Positions 1 to 5,073 of a stretch of 5,073 bases of DNA are shown piece after piece (the stretch's first letter is position 1; every line of letters begins with the position of its first letter). The stretch is from Alphaproteobacteria bacterium. GTDB taxonomy: Bacteria > Pseudomonadota > Alphaproteobacteria > Acetobacterales > Acetobacteraceae. The notes under the pieces are model-generated. The model saw nothing but the letters and a program-made list of their open reading frames with translations. It was not told where the DNA came from and made no database searches. Location: positions 1 to 5,073 of the forward strand of contig JAAFHD010000285.1 of the NCBI GenBank assembly GCA_013298245.1, given 5' to 3'. Both the position numbers and the translations under genes were made by a program.

Positions 1-2
1 CC

Positions 3-812
3 GGCACCCATACTGGCGCCGATGGCTTCATCCTGCTCTCCGACAACATCCAGGAAACCTTCGGCCTGGCCGTCACCGAGGCCATGGCCGCCGGCCTGCC
101 CTGCATCGTCTCCGACTGGGACGGCTTCCGCGACCTGGTGCGCGACGGCGTGGACGGCTTCCGCATCCCCACCGTGATGGCCGCCCCCGGCACCGCGCCC
201 GACCTCGCCATGCTGCACGCGAGCGCCCAGGTGGATTACGACAACTACCTGGCCCACGCCGTACAGATCGCCGCCGTGGACGTCGCCGCCGCCGCCGACG
301 CCATCACGCTCTGGGCCACCGACCCCGCCCGCCGCCAGGCCATGTCCCAGGCCGCGCGCAGCCGCGCCGAAACGCAATTCGACTGGCAGCACATCATCCC
401 TCGCCACGAGGCCCTGTGGGACGAACTGACCGCCCTGCGCCGCCCCACGCACGACCGCCCCGACACCCTGGACCCCACCATCACCTTCGCCGACTGGCCC
501 AGCACCACACTGCGCGCCGACACCCCCATCCAGCGCGACGCGCCCGCCGACATCACCACCTGGCTGACCCTGCCCGCCGCCATCCACCCTGCCCCAGCAC
601 CCGCAACCGCGGCCCGCCTGCAAGCCATCCTGAACGCCCTGCCCGACGGCCCCACCACACCCGCCGCCCTGCACGCAGCGCTGCCCACAACACCGCCATT
701 GGTGCTGGACCGCGCCTTGCTGTGGTTGATCAAAACCGGCGCCGTGCGCCTGCTGGCGCGGGCGCGCGACACGTCACAAGGTGACGATCTGCCCGGCCCC
801 GACACGCGCTAG
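3..812 (+). CDS. GT4-family glycosyltransferase, C-terminal part (5' truncated)
   Basis: The frame is open from the window edge, so the N-terminal acceptor domain and start lie upstream; 269 residues are visible. The GT-B nucleotide-sugar binding half is recognisable: NIQETFGLAVTEAMAAGLP carries the EX7E motif of retaining GT4 enzymes (Glu codons at 54-56 and 78-80), followed by a DGFRDLVRDGVDGFRIPT segment typical of the family. The usual GT4 end (FDWQHIIPRHEALWDEL) is reached near position 430. About 120 more residues follow, containing a Pro/Ala/Thr-rich linker and a segment at about 603-761 that reads like a small winged helix. It probably transfers a sugar from an activated donor to a cell-surface or exported glycan; donor and acceptor cannot be told. 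It is convergent with the operon on the other strand and overlaps its last gene by 39 bases, so it is not part of that pathway. The family call is firm; the role is unknown. Confidence 0.88.
   Translation, partial: GTHTGADGFILLSDNIQETFGLAVTEAMAAGLPCIVSDWDGFRDLVRDGVDGFRIPTVMAAPGTAPDLAMLHASAQVDYDNYLAHAVQIAAVDVAAAADAITLWATDPARRQAMSQAARSRAETQFDWQHIIPRHEALWDELTALRRPTHDRPDTLDPTITFADWPSTTLRADTPIQRDAPADITTWLTLPAAIHPAPAPATAARLQAILNALPDGPTTPAALHAALPTTPPLVLDRALLWLIKTGAVRLLARARDTSQGDDLPGPDTR
772..786. repeat. Perfect 6-bp inverted repeat at the convergent gene ends
   Basis: CGTCAC-AAG-GTGACG forms a perfect 6-bp stem with a 3-base spacer. It lies inside the 39-base overlap of the two convergent genes and covers the TGA stop (776-774) of the minus-strand DsrE-like gene. 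It could fold as a small hairpin in both transcripts, but no T-run follows on either strand, so a classical intrinsic terminator is not supported. In DNA of this composition a 6-bp palindrome can arise by chance. Confidence 0.3.
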
Positions 813-1139
813 AAAATCCACCACGCCGGTCACGCGCGCACCCGGCAACAGCGGCGCATCGCGCAAATCTTCGGCGGCCAACCCCGCCTCGCACACCAGC
901 AACGCCACACCCAATTCCCGCGCCGCATCCAACAGCGTGCCGATGCCCGCGACCCCACGCGCGCCCATCGCCGCCTCTCGCGCATCGCGCAACAAGGGCT
1001 GGTCCGCCAGCAACAACCGCGCTCCCGCATTGGTGCAGAACAGCGTCACATCCCGCCCGATCGCCGCCGCCCCGGTCGCCAGCACCAGCGCATAATGCGC
1101 CCGCTCATGCCCGCCCGAGATCAGCAGAATCCCGGTCAC
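774..1139 (-). CDS. DsrE-like small protein, possible sulfur carrier
   Basis: A 121-residue protein with the size and alternating beta/alpha pattern of DsrE/DsrF-like proteins: an N-terminal strand and turn (ILLISGGHERAHYAL), a second strand (VTLFCTN, about residues 31-37), a long middle helix region, then LLVCEAGL with Cys83. DsrE-type proteins often have a Cys near this point that can carry a persulfide; Cys35 is the only other cysteine. The GTG start at 1139-1137 overlaps the TGA stop of the moeB-like gene as GTGA and is preceded by GGAG with a 5-base gap, so translational coupling is likely. As last gene of the operon and next to an E1-like adenylating enzyme, a part in sulfur transfer is plausible but inferred. 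The 3' end overlaps the convergent glycosyltransferase gene. Some DsrE-fold proteins have no known activity, so this is a fold-level call. Confidence 0.68.
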   Translation of the reverse strand: MTGILLISGGHERAHYALVLATGAAAIGRDVTLFCTNAGARLLLADQPLLRDAREAAMGARGVAGIGTLLDAARELGVALLVCEAGLAAEDLRDAPLLPGARVTGVVDFLARVGAGQIVTL

Positions 1140-1921
1140 GAAAACTCCGTGATGGTCGGCGCATCACCACACAACGCGCAGGCTGTGTCGCGCTTCAGCC
1201 GCACCGTGCGCATGCGCGCATCCAGCGCATCCCACAGCAGCAACCGGCCGGTCAGAGTCTCGCCAATCCCAAGGATCAGCTTCAGCACTTCCGTCGCCTG
1301 CAGCGTGCCCATCACGCCCGTGACAGCCCCCAGCACACCCGCTTCCGAACAGCTCGGCACCAGGCCCGGCGGCGGCGGTTCCGGGTTCAAACACCGATGA
1401 CACGGATGCCCACCCGCATGGCTTTGGAACACCGAAAGCTGCCCCTCAAACCGCAACACCGCCGCACTCACCAAGGGCCGCCCCAGCAGATGGCAGGCAT
1501 CGCCCAACAGGAACCGCGTCGGGAAGTTATCCGTCCCATCGCAGATGATGTCGTAGCGCGGAATCAGCTCGCGCGCGGCGTCCGCATCCATCCGCCGCAC
1601 ATGCGTCTCCACCCGCACCTCCGGGTTCAACGCCGCCAGGGTTTCCGCTGCACTTTCCGCCTTGCTGCGCCCGATCCGCGCGGTGGTATGCGCCACCTGG
1701 CGCTGCAGGTTCGACAGCTCCAGCACGTCATGATCCACCAGCCCCAAGGTGCCCACACCCGCCGCCGCCAAATACATCGCAAGCGGCGACCCCAAGCCAC
1801 CCGCACCCACAATCAACACCCTGGCCGCGCGCAGCTTCGCCTGCCCCACCGCCCCCACCGGCCCCAACAAAATATGCCGCGAATAGCGCTGGATTTCGGC
1901 TTCGGAAAAATCGAGGTTCAC
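1136..1921 (-). CDS. moeB: MoeB/ThiF-type adenylyltransferase (E1-like, HesA/MoeB/ThiF family)
   Basis: A 261-residue single-domain E1-like enzyme, close to E. coli MoeB in length, without a C-terminal rhodanese domain. Such enzymes use ATP to adenylate the C-terminal Gly-Gly of a small sulfur carrier (MoaD for molybdopterin, ThiS for thiazole). Visible features are the family N-terminus [13 protein letters not shown] ([10 protein letters not shown], residues 11-20), the nucleotide loop GAGGLGSP (39-46), Arg74 in NLQRQ, Lys87, and Asp131 in [10 protein letters not shown]. Arg74, Lys87 and Asp131 fall one position after the E. coli MoeB residues as I recall them. Two zinc-binding pairs are present, Cys174/Cys177 and Cys248/Cys251, plus the [10 protein letters not shown] segment with Cys191. 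The GTG start overlaps the dut stop as GTGA with a G-rich SD-like stretch (GGGG) upstream; the next Met is residue 49, beyond the nucleotide loop. No carrier gene is in the window, so the moeB/thiF distinction is open; moeB is the better fit by length and motifs. Confidence 0.88.
   Translation of the reverse strand: MNLDFSEAEIQRYSRHILLGPVGAVGQAKLRAARVLIVGAGGLGSPLAMYLAAAGVGTLGLVDHDVLELSNLQRQVAHTTARIGRSKAESAAETLAALNPEVRVETHVRRMDADAARELIPRYDIICDGTDNFPTRFLLGDACHLLGRPLVSAAVLRFEGQLSVFQSHAGGHPCHRCLNPEPPPPGLVPSCSEAGVLGAVTGVMGTLQATEVLKLILGIGETLTGRLLLWDALDARMRTVRLKRDTACALCGDAPTITEFS
1145..1148 (-). promoter_or_regulatory. Ribosome binding site of the DsrE-like gene
   Basis: GGAG on the minus strand sits 5 bases before the GTG at 1139, inside the last codons of the upstream gene. 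It supports GTG as the true start, which matters because no ATG is available near the beginning of the reading frame. Confidence 0.6.
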
Positions 1922-2361
1922 GACCGCCCCGTGCTGCCAAAACCACCCGCGCCCCGCACGGTCTCCGGCAGCACCACCACCTCCTCAAAGGCAGCGCGCG
2001 CCACGGCCGCAAACACCGCCTGCGCAATCCGATCACCCCGCGCAATCACAAACGGCGCATCGCCAGTATTCAGCAGGATCACCCCCACTTCACCGCGATA
2101 ATCACTATCCACCGTCCCCGGCGCATTCAGCACCGTCACCCCATGCTTCAGCGCCAACCCCGAGCGCGGCCGCACCTGCATCTCAAACCCCGCCGGCACC
2201 GCCACCGCAATCCCCGTCGGCACCAAGGCGCGCCCACCAGGCGGCAGCACGGCATCGCGCGCCGCCAACAAATCCATCCCCGCCGCACCATCAGTCGCAT
2301 AGGCCGGCAGCGCCAACCCTTCGGCATGCGGCAAGCGCTGCACCAACACCGTGATGCTCAT
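1918..2361 (-). CDS. dut: dUTP diphosphatase (deoxyuridine 5'-triphosphate nucleotidohydrolase)
   Basis: Dut hydrolyses dUTP to dUMP and pyrophosphate, keeping uracil out of DNA and feeding thymidylate synthesis; the family works as a cytosolic homotrimer. At 147 residues it is full length, and all five trimeric dUTPase motifs are intact: I AGMDLLAA (27-34); [13 protein letters not shown] (65-75); [17 protein letters not shown] (78-91) with the catalytic Asp85; IV GDRIAQ (109-114); [11 protein letters not shown] (136-145), whose Phe141 covers the uracil. The ATG at 2361 overlaps the TGA of coaBC (ATGA) and has a GGAGG 7 bases upstream, the best ribosome binding site in the window. Placement directly after coaBC is a widespread bacterial arrangement. 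Confidence 0.97.
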   Translation of the reverse strand: MSITVLVQRLPHAEGLALPAYATDGAAGMDLLAARDAVLPPGGRALVPTGIAVAVPAGFEMQVRPRSGLALKHGVTVLNAPGTVDSDYRGEVGVILLNTGDAPFVIARGDRIAQAVFAAVARAAFEEVVVLPETVRGAGGFGSTGRS

Positions 2362-3518
2362 CCCAACGCCTCCGCAATCCGCGCCGCCAGCCGCGCCGCG
2401 ACATCCTGTTTCGCCATGCGCGGCCAGTCCTCAACACCCTCACGCGTCACGATATGCACGGTGTTCTCCGCCCCACCCATCACATCGCCCGAGACATCAT
2501 TGGCCACGATCCAATCACATCCCTTGCGCGCCAATTTCTCCTGCGCATGCCGCACCACATGCTCCGTCTCGGCCGCAAACCCCACCACCAGACGCGGCCT
2601 CCGCGCATGCGCCGAAATCGTCGCCAACACATCCGGATTCAACGCCATCGCAATCGCCGGCGGCGCCGCCCCTGCCTGCTTCTTCAGCTTCTGCGCACCC
2701 GCGACCTCAGGCCGCCAATCCGCCACGGCGGCGGCACACACCACCACATCCGCAGGCAGCGCAGCCTCCGTGGCCGCCAGCATCTCGCGCGCACTCTCCA
2801 CCCGCACCACCTGCGCACCCGCCGGGTCCGCCACCGCCACCGGCCCACTCACCAGCGTCACCCTCGCGCCCAGCGCCACCAGCGCCGCCGCAATCGCATG
2901 CCCCTGCTTCCCACTGCTGCGATTGGCGATGTAGCGCACCGGGTCGATCGGCTCATGCGTCGGCCCGCTGGTCACCAGCGCATGCCGCCCCGCCAGCGGC
3001 CGAGACCCCAACACAGCCGCCAACAACACATCCGGTTCCACCAACCGCCCCGGCCCCGATTCCGGTTCCGCCATCGGCCCATCCGCCGGCCCCACAAACA
3101 CCACGCCGCGCGCGCGCAACAGCGCTGCATTCGCCACCGTCGCCGGGTGTTCCCACATCGCCGGATTCATCGCGGGTGCCACCATCACCGGCGCCCGCGT
3201 CGCCAACAACACGGTGCTGGCCAGATCCGTCGTCAGCCCGTGCGCCATGCGCGCGAGCATGTTCGCACTGGCCGGCGCCACCACCACCACCTCCGCCCAG
3301 CGCGCCAGCTGGATATGGCCAATGGATTCCTCCACCGCCCATAAATCCTGATGCACGGCCTGGCCGGTCAGCGCCGCCAGACTCTCGCGCGTGACAAACC
3401 GCGCGCCACCCTCGGTCAGCACAGCCCGCACCTCAGCACCGGCCGCGCGCGCCAGGCGCACAAAGGCCAGCGCCTTGAACGCCGCCACACTGCCCGAAAC
3501 CACCAACAGGATGCGCAT
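2358..3518 (-). CDS. coaBC: Bifunctional phosphopantothenoylcysteine decarboxylase / phosphopantothenate-cysteine ligase
   Basis: CoaBC carries two consecutive steps of coenzyme A synthesis: CoaB joins 4'-phosphopantothenate to cysteine using CTP, and CoaC decarboxylates the product with FMN. Its 386 residues are near the usual ~400. The CoaC half (about 1-170) shows the flavoprotein start [15 protein letters not shown], His68 in [16 protein letters not shown] (82-86) and PAMNPAMW (115-122) with Asn118. These match E. coli His75 and Asn125 with a constant offset of 7. At the same offset the E. coli active-site Cys158 corresponds to Glu151, in [11 protein letters not shown] instead of an ACGD-like clamp. 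The CoaB half (about 178-386) has [22 protein letters not shown] with Asn199, [10 protein letters not shown], the KLKK lysines (277-280) and VGFAAET. ATG at 3518 follows the thioesterase stop by 9 bases with a G-rich SD-like stretch. Apart from the Cys position both halves look intact. Confidence 0.96.
   Translation of the reverse strand: MRILLVVSGSVAAFKALAFVRLARAAGAEVRAVLTEGGARFVTRESLAALTGQAVHQDLWAVEESIGHIQLARWAEVVVVAPASANMLARMAHGLTTDLASTVLLATRAPVMVAPAMNPAMWEHPATVANAALLRARGVVFVGPADGPMAEPESGPGRLVEPDVLLAAVLGSRPLAGRHALVTSGPTHEPIDPVRYIANRSSGKQGHAIAAALVALGARVTLVSGPVAVADPAGAQVVRVESAREMLAATEAALPADVVVCAAAVADWRPEVAGAQKLKKQAGAAPPAIAMALNPDVLATISAHARRPRLVVGFAAETEHVVRHAQEKLARKGCDWIVANDVSGDVMGGAENTVHIVTREGVEDWPRMAKQDVAARLAARIAEALG
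2369..2373 (-). promoter_or_regulatory. Ribosome binding site of dut
   Basis: A full GGAGG on the minus strand, 7 bases before the dut ATG at 2361, embedded in the final codons of coaBC. With the ATGA overlap it fixes the dut start and allows dut to be translated efficiently on the shared message. Confidence 0.75.
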
Positions 3519-3527
3519 GCGAAAACC

Positions 3528-3935
3528 CTACCCCACCGCCATCATGGTGGCGAGCATCACCGCCACCTGCACAGGCGCGCCATCGCCCTGCACGGTCACA
3601 TCCGCCTGCACAAAACTGATGCTGCGCCCGGGCTTCAACACCCGCGCCTCCGCCCGTAACACGCGGCCAACCGCAGGGCGCATGAAGCTGGTCTTGAACT
3701 CGACACTCACCACGCTGCGCCCCTCCGGCAGCAGCGTCGCCGCGGCAAACCCACAGGCATTATCCGCAATCGTCGCGATCACGCCGCCATGAAACTGCCC
3801 ATGATGCTGCGTCAGCTCCGGCGCGAAATCGACCTCGATCACACAGCGCCCATCATGCGCCGACACCAACCGCAGCCCCAGATGCGCCGCCAAGCCCTGC
3901 GCCGCAAAACCGGCCGCGGCGCGCGCCTCAATCAC
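3528..3935 (-). CDS. PaaI-type hotdog-fold thioesterase
   Basis: A 135-residue single hotdog domain of the PaaI/YbgC-like (4HBT) superfamily. The core signature is HHGQFHGGVIATIADNACGFAA: His44-His45, the HGG at 49-51 and Asp58, the acidic residue on the central helix that activates water in PaaI enzymes. VSVEFKTSFMRPAVG (77-90) is the strand that follows. Such proteins hydrolyse acyl- or aryl-CoA thioesters in the cytosol as dimers or tetramers; the substrate cannot be read from sequence. I choose the GTG at 3935, which overlaps the ubiE stop as GTGA and gives a normal family length. An ATG at 4019 would add 28 residues without family character and run 88 bases into ubiE. The ribosome binding site is weak (GGCGG-like), consistent with coupling to ubiE. 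It lies where ubiB often sits between ubiE and coaBC. A link to CoA recycling or quinone precursors is only a guess from the neighbours. Confidence 0.88.
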   Translation of the reverse strand: MIEARAAAGFAAQGLAAHLGLRLVSAHDGRCVIEVDFAPELTQHHGQFHGGVIATIADNACGFAAATLLPEGRSVVSVEFKTSFMRPAVGRVLRAEARVLKPGRSISFVQADVTVQGDGAPVQVAVMLATMMAVG

Positions 3936-4669
3936 GCCAGCCGCCAGCCCGAATGGATCGCCACCACGCCACCCGACAGGCTGCGCCAATCCACCCGTTC
4001 CAGCCCCGCATCGCGGCACATCGTGGCCAGCGTTTCCTGATCCGGAAAGGTGCGAATGCTCTCCGCCAGATACTGATAGCTCTCCGCATCATTCGCGACA
4101 CGCGCGCCAATGCGCGGCAGCGCCTTGAACGACCACGCGTCGTACAACGGGTTCAGCGCCGTGATCTGCAGCCGCGAAAACTCCAGGCAGAAGAACCGCC
4201 CGCCGGGCTTCAACACCCGCCTGGCCTCGCGCAACACCGCATCCTTGTTGGTGCAGTTGCGCAAGCCAAACGCGATCGACACCTTGTCCACGCTGCGATC
4301 CGGCAGCGGGATGGCCTCGGCGTCCACCACCATGAATTCCATCTGGTCCAGACGCCCCGCCGCCGTCGCGCGGTCCCGCCCGCGCGCCAGCATCTCGGCG
4401 TTGATATCCGTGCTGATCACGCGCCCCACACCGGCCTTCAGCGCACCCAACGAAATATCGCCCGTGCCGGCGGCCAGGTCCAACAGCACCTCATGCCGCC
4501 TGGGCGCGATCGCATTCAGAAAGACGCGCTTCCACACCCGATGCAGCCCCAGCGACATCAGGTCATTCATCACGTCATATTTGGGCGCCACACTGTCGAA
4601 GACGGCGCGGACCATGCCGGCCTTTTCTTCCGCGGGGACCTGGGTGTAACCGAAATCGGTGGTGTTCAT
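3932..4669 (-). CDS. ubiE: Ubiquinone/menaquinone C-methyltransferase
   Basis: UbiE uses S-adenosylmethionine to C-methylate the benzoquinol ring in ubiquinone synthesis, and in menaquinone makers the demethylmenaquinol ring; it works peripherally at the inner membrane. The 245-residue length is normal. It shows the family signature VFDSVAPKYDVMNDLMSLGLHRVWK (about 23-47), the SAM-binding loop LLDLAAGTGDIS (62-73), the acidic strand end STDIN (86-90), DAEAIPLPD (116-124), the second family signature AFGLRNCTN (133-141; Cys139 where Val is common), RRVLKPGGRF and LEFS, and YQYLAESI (198-205). ATG at 4669 gives the expected N-terminus and has AGG about 6 bases upstream. It is the first gene of the minus-strand operon and couples to the thioesterase by GTGA. 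Its start is 26 bases from that of mutM on the other strand. Confidence 0.96.
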   Translation of the reverse strand: MNTTDFGYTQVPAEEKAGMVRAVFDSVAPKYDVMNDLMSLGLHRVWKRVFLNAIAPRRHEVLLDLAAGTGDISLGALKAGVGRVISTDINAEMLARGRDRATAAGRLDQMEFMVVDAEAIPLPDRSVDKVSIAFGLRNCTNKDAVLREARRVLKPGGRFFCLEFSRLQITALNPLYDAWSFKALPRIGARVANDAESYQYLAESIRTFPDQETLATMCRDAGLERVDWRSLSGGVVAIHSGWRLA

Positions 4670-4695
4670 GCCACGCCTGTAGCACAGAAGCCGCC
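4670..4695. other. 26-base divergent spacer between ubiE and mutM
   Basis: This is the only gap between the two divergent start codons, so promoters for both the ubiE operon and mutM must lie here or inside the opposite gene's first codons. I see no convincing -35/-10 pair on either strand. Ribosome-binding sequence is modest: AGGCG ahead of ubiE and AGAAG ahead of mutM. Any control element is inferred from the geometry rather than seen. Confidence 0.4.
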
Positions 4696-5073
4696 ATGCC
4701 AGAATTGCCCGAAGTGGAAACCGTGATGCGCGGCCTCGCCGCCGTCCTCGACGGCCAGGTCATCGAACACGCCGAGGCGCGTCGCCCGGACCTGCGCTGG
4801 CCCTTCCCCCCCCGCTTCGCCGCCCGCCTGACCGGGCGCCAGGTGCTGGGTTTCCGCCGGCGCGGCAAATACATGCTGATGCGCCTGGACAGCGCGGAAT
4901 CGCTGCTGATTCACCTGGGCATGTCGGGCCGCATGGTCGCGCGCGAACGCCACGGCCCGGCACTGATCCGCCTGGAACCACAAGGCCGCGCCTCCGACGC
5001 ACGCGGCCACAACGCGCCACCCGAACTGCACGAACATGTGGTGATGGAAACCGCCGCCTGGCGCGTTGGCTTC
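4696..5073 (+). CDS. mutM: Formamidopyrimidine-DNA glycosylase, N-terminal part (3' truncated)
   Basis: MutM (Fpg) removes 8-oxoguanine and formamidopyrimidines from DNA and then cleaves the abasic strand by beta,delta-elimination. The first 126 of about 270-280 residues are present. The start is fixed by MPELPEVETV: after Met removal Pro2 is the nucleophile forming the Schiff base and Glu3 the catalytic acid. RRRGKYML carries Lys58, the conserved active-site lysine, and LLIHLGMSGRM (71-80) supplies the Met that fills the gap left by the flipped-out base. HEHVVMETAAWRVGF, at the window edge, leads into the expected next motif. The helix-two-turn-helix and the C-terminal zinc finger are outside the window. 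It is transcribed away from ubiE, an order often seen in alphaproteobacteria. Confidence 0.96.
   Translation, partial: MPELPEVETVMRGLAAVLDGQVIEHAEARRPDLRWPFPPRFAARLTGRQVLGFRRRGKYMLMRLDSAESLLIHLGMSGRMVARERHGPALIRLEPQGRASDARGHNAPPELHEHVVMETAAWRVGF

Noticed and set aside
245..805. Minus-strand open frame of 186 residues opposite the glycosyltransferase
   Set aside because: Ser/Arg/Ala-rich composition without motifs; the plus strand has a clear GT4 signature.
1380..1395. T-arm-like GGTTCAAAC suggesting a tRNA
   Set aside because: No acceptor stem or anticodon arm fits, and it lies inside the moeB-like gene, where it encodes the CLNPE residues on the other strand.
1397..2101. Plus-strand open frame of 234 residues across moeB-like and dut
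   Set aside because: Spans two well-supported minus-strand genes, is Arg/His/Pro-rich and matches nothing I recognise.
2351..3394. Long plus-strand open frame (347 residues) opposite coaBC, and a second one at 2454-3344
   Set aside because: Extremely Pro/Ser/Ala or His/Arg-rich with no fold-like pattern. They are the mirror of a strongly GC-biased real gene with complete CoaBC motifs.
3936..4019. Longer thioesterase starting at ATG 4019
   Set aside because: Would overlap ubiE by 88 bases and add Gly/Ala-rich residues not typical of the family; the GTG at 3935 makes a clean GTGA junction.
3628..4220. 18-base direct repeat CCGGGCTTCAACACCCGC at 3628-3645 and 4203-4220
   Set aside because: Each copy encodes RVLKPG on the minus strand, in the thioesterase and in UbiE. 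The RVLKPGG motif is expected in UbiE; the second copy is best explained by similar peptide and codon bias.
4641..4680. Possible -10-like boxes (TGTAAC, TGTAGC) for mutM
   Set aside because: No acceptable -35 at 16-18 bases and poor match to consensus; not enough to call a promoter.
3953..4726. Plus-strand open frame of 257 residues opposite ubiE
   Set aside because: A shadow of ubiE that also runs into mutM in another frame; Arg/His/Gln-rich with no motifs.

Overview
This is a very gene-dense, visibly GC-rich bacterial window with strong C/G preference at third codon positions. It looks like an alphaproteobacterial chromosome, most plausibly Rhodospirillales/Acetobacteraceae. The gene set mutM <-> ubiE ... 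coaBC, dut resembles the conserved fpg/ubiE/ubiB/coaBC/dut neighbourhood of that class, and UbiE has an alphaproteobacterial-looking N-terminus. The taxonomic placement is inference from gene order and protein style; no rRNA or other marker is present.

Layout: positions 3-812 (+) hold the 3' part of a GT4-type glycosyltransferase with a long C-terminal extension. From 4669 down to 774 six genes run on the minus strand: ubiE, a PaaI-type hotdog thioesterase, coaBC, dut, a moeB/thiF-type E1-like enzyme and a small DsrE-like protein. Four of the five junctions are 4-base ATGA/GTGA stop-start overlaps and the fifth is a 9-base gap, so this is almost certainly one operon. The operon's end runs 39 bases into the convergent glycosyltransferase gene. 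At 4696 (+), only 26 bases from the ubiE start codon, the divergent mutM (fpg) gene begins and runs off the window.

Functionally the operon is a housekeeping mix: quinone methylation (UbiE), a likely acyl-CoA thioesterase, coenzyme A synthesis (CoaBC), dUTP removal (Dut) and probable sulfur handling (MoeB-like plus DsrE-like). Dut and the divergent MutM both protect DNA from damaged or wrong bases. There is no gene-free stretch above 26 bases, and I see no RNA gene, mobile element, CRISPR array or prophage signature. I do not see an exotic new system. The points most worth a second look are a CoaBC whose decarboxylase domain carries Glu where the E. coli enzyme has its active-site Cys, a thioesterase where ubiB is often found, the MoeB-like/DsrE-like pair, and the glycosyltransferase's winged-helix-like tail.
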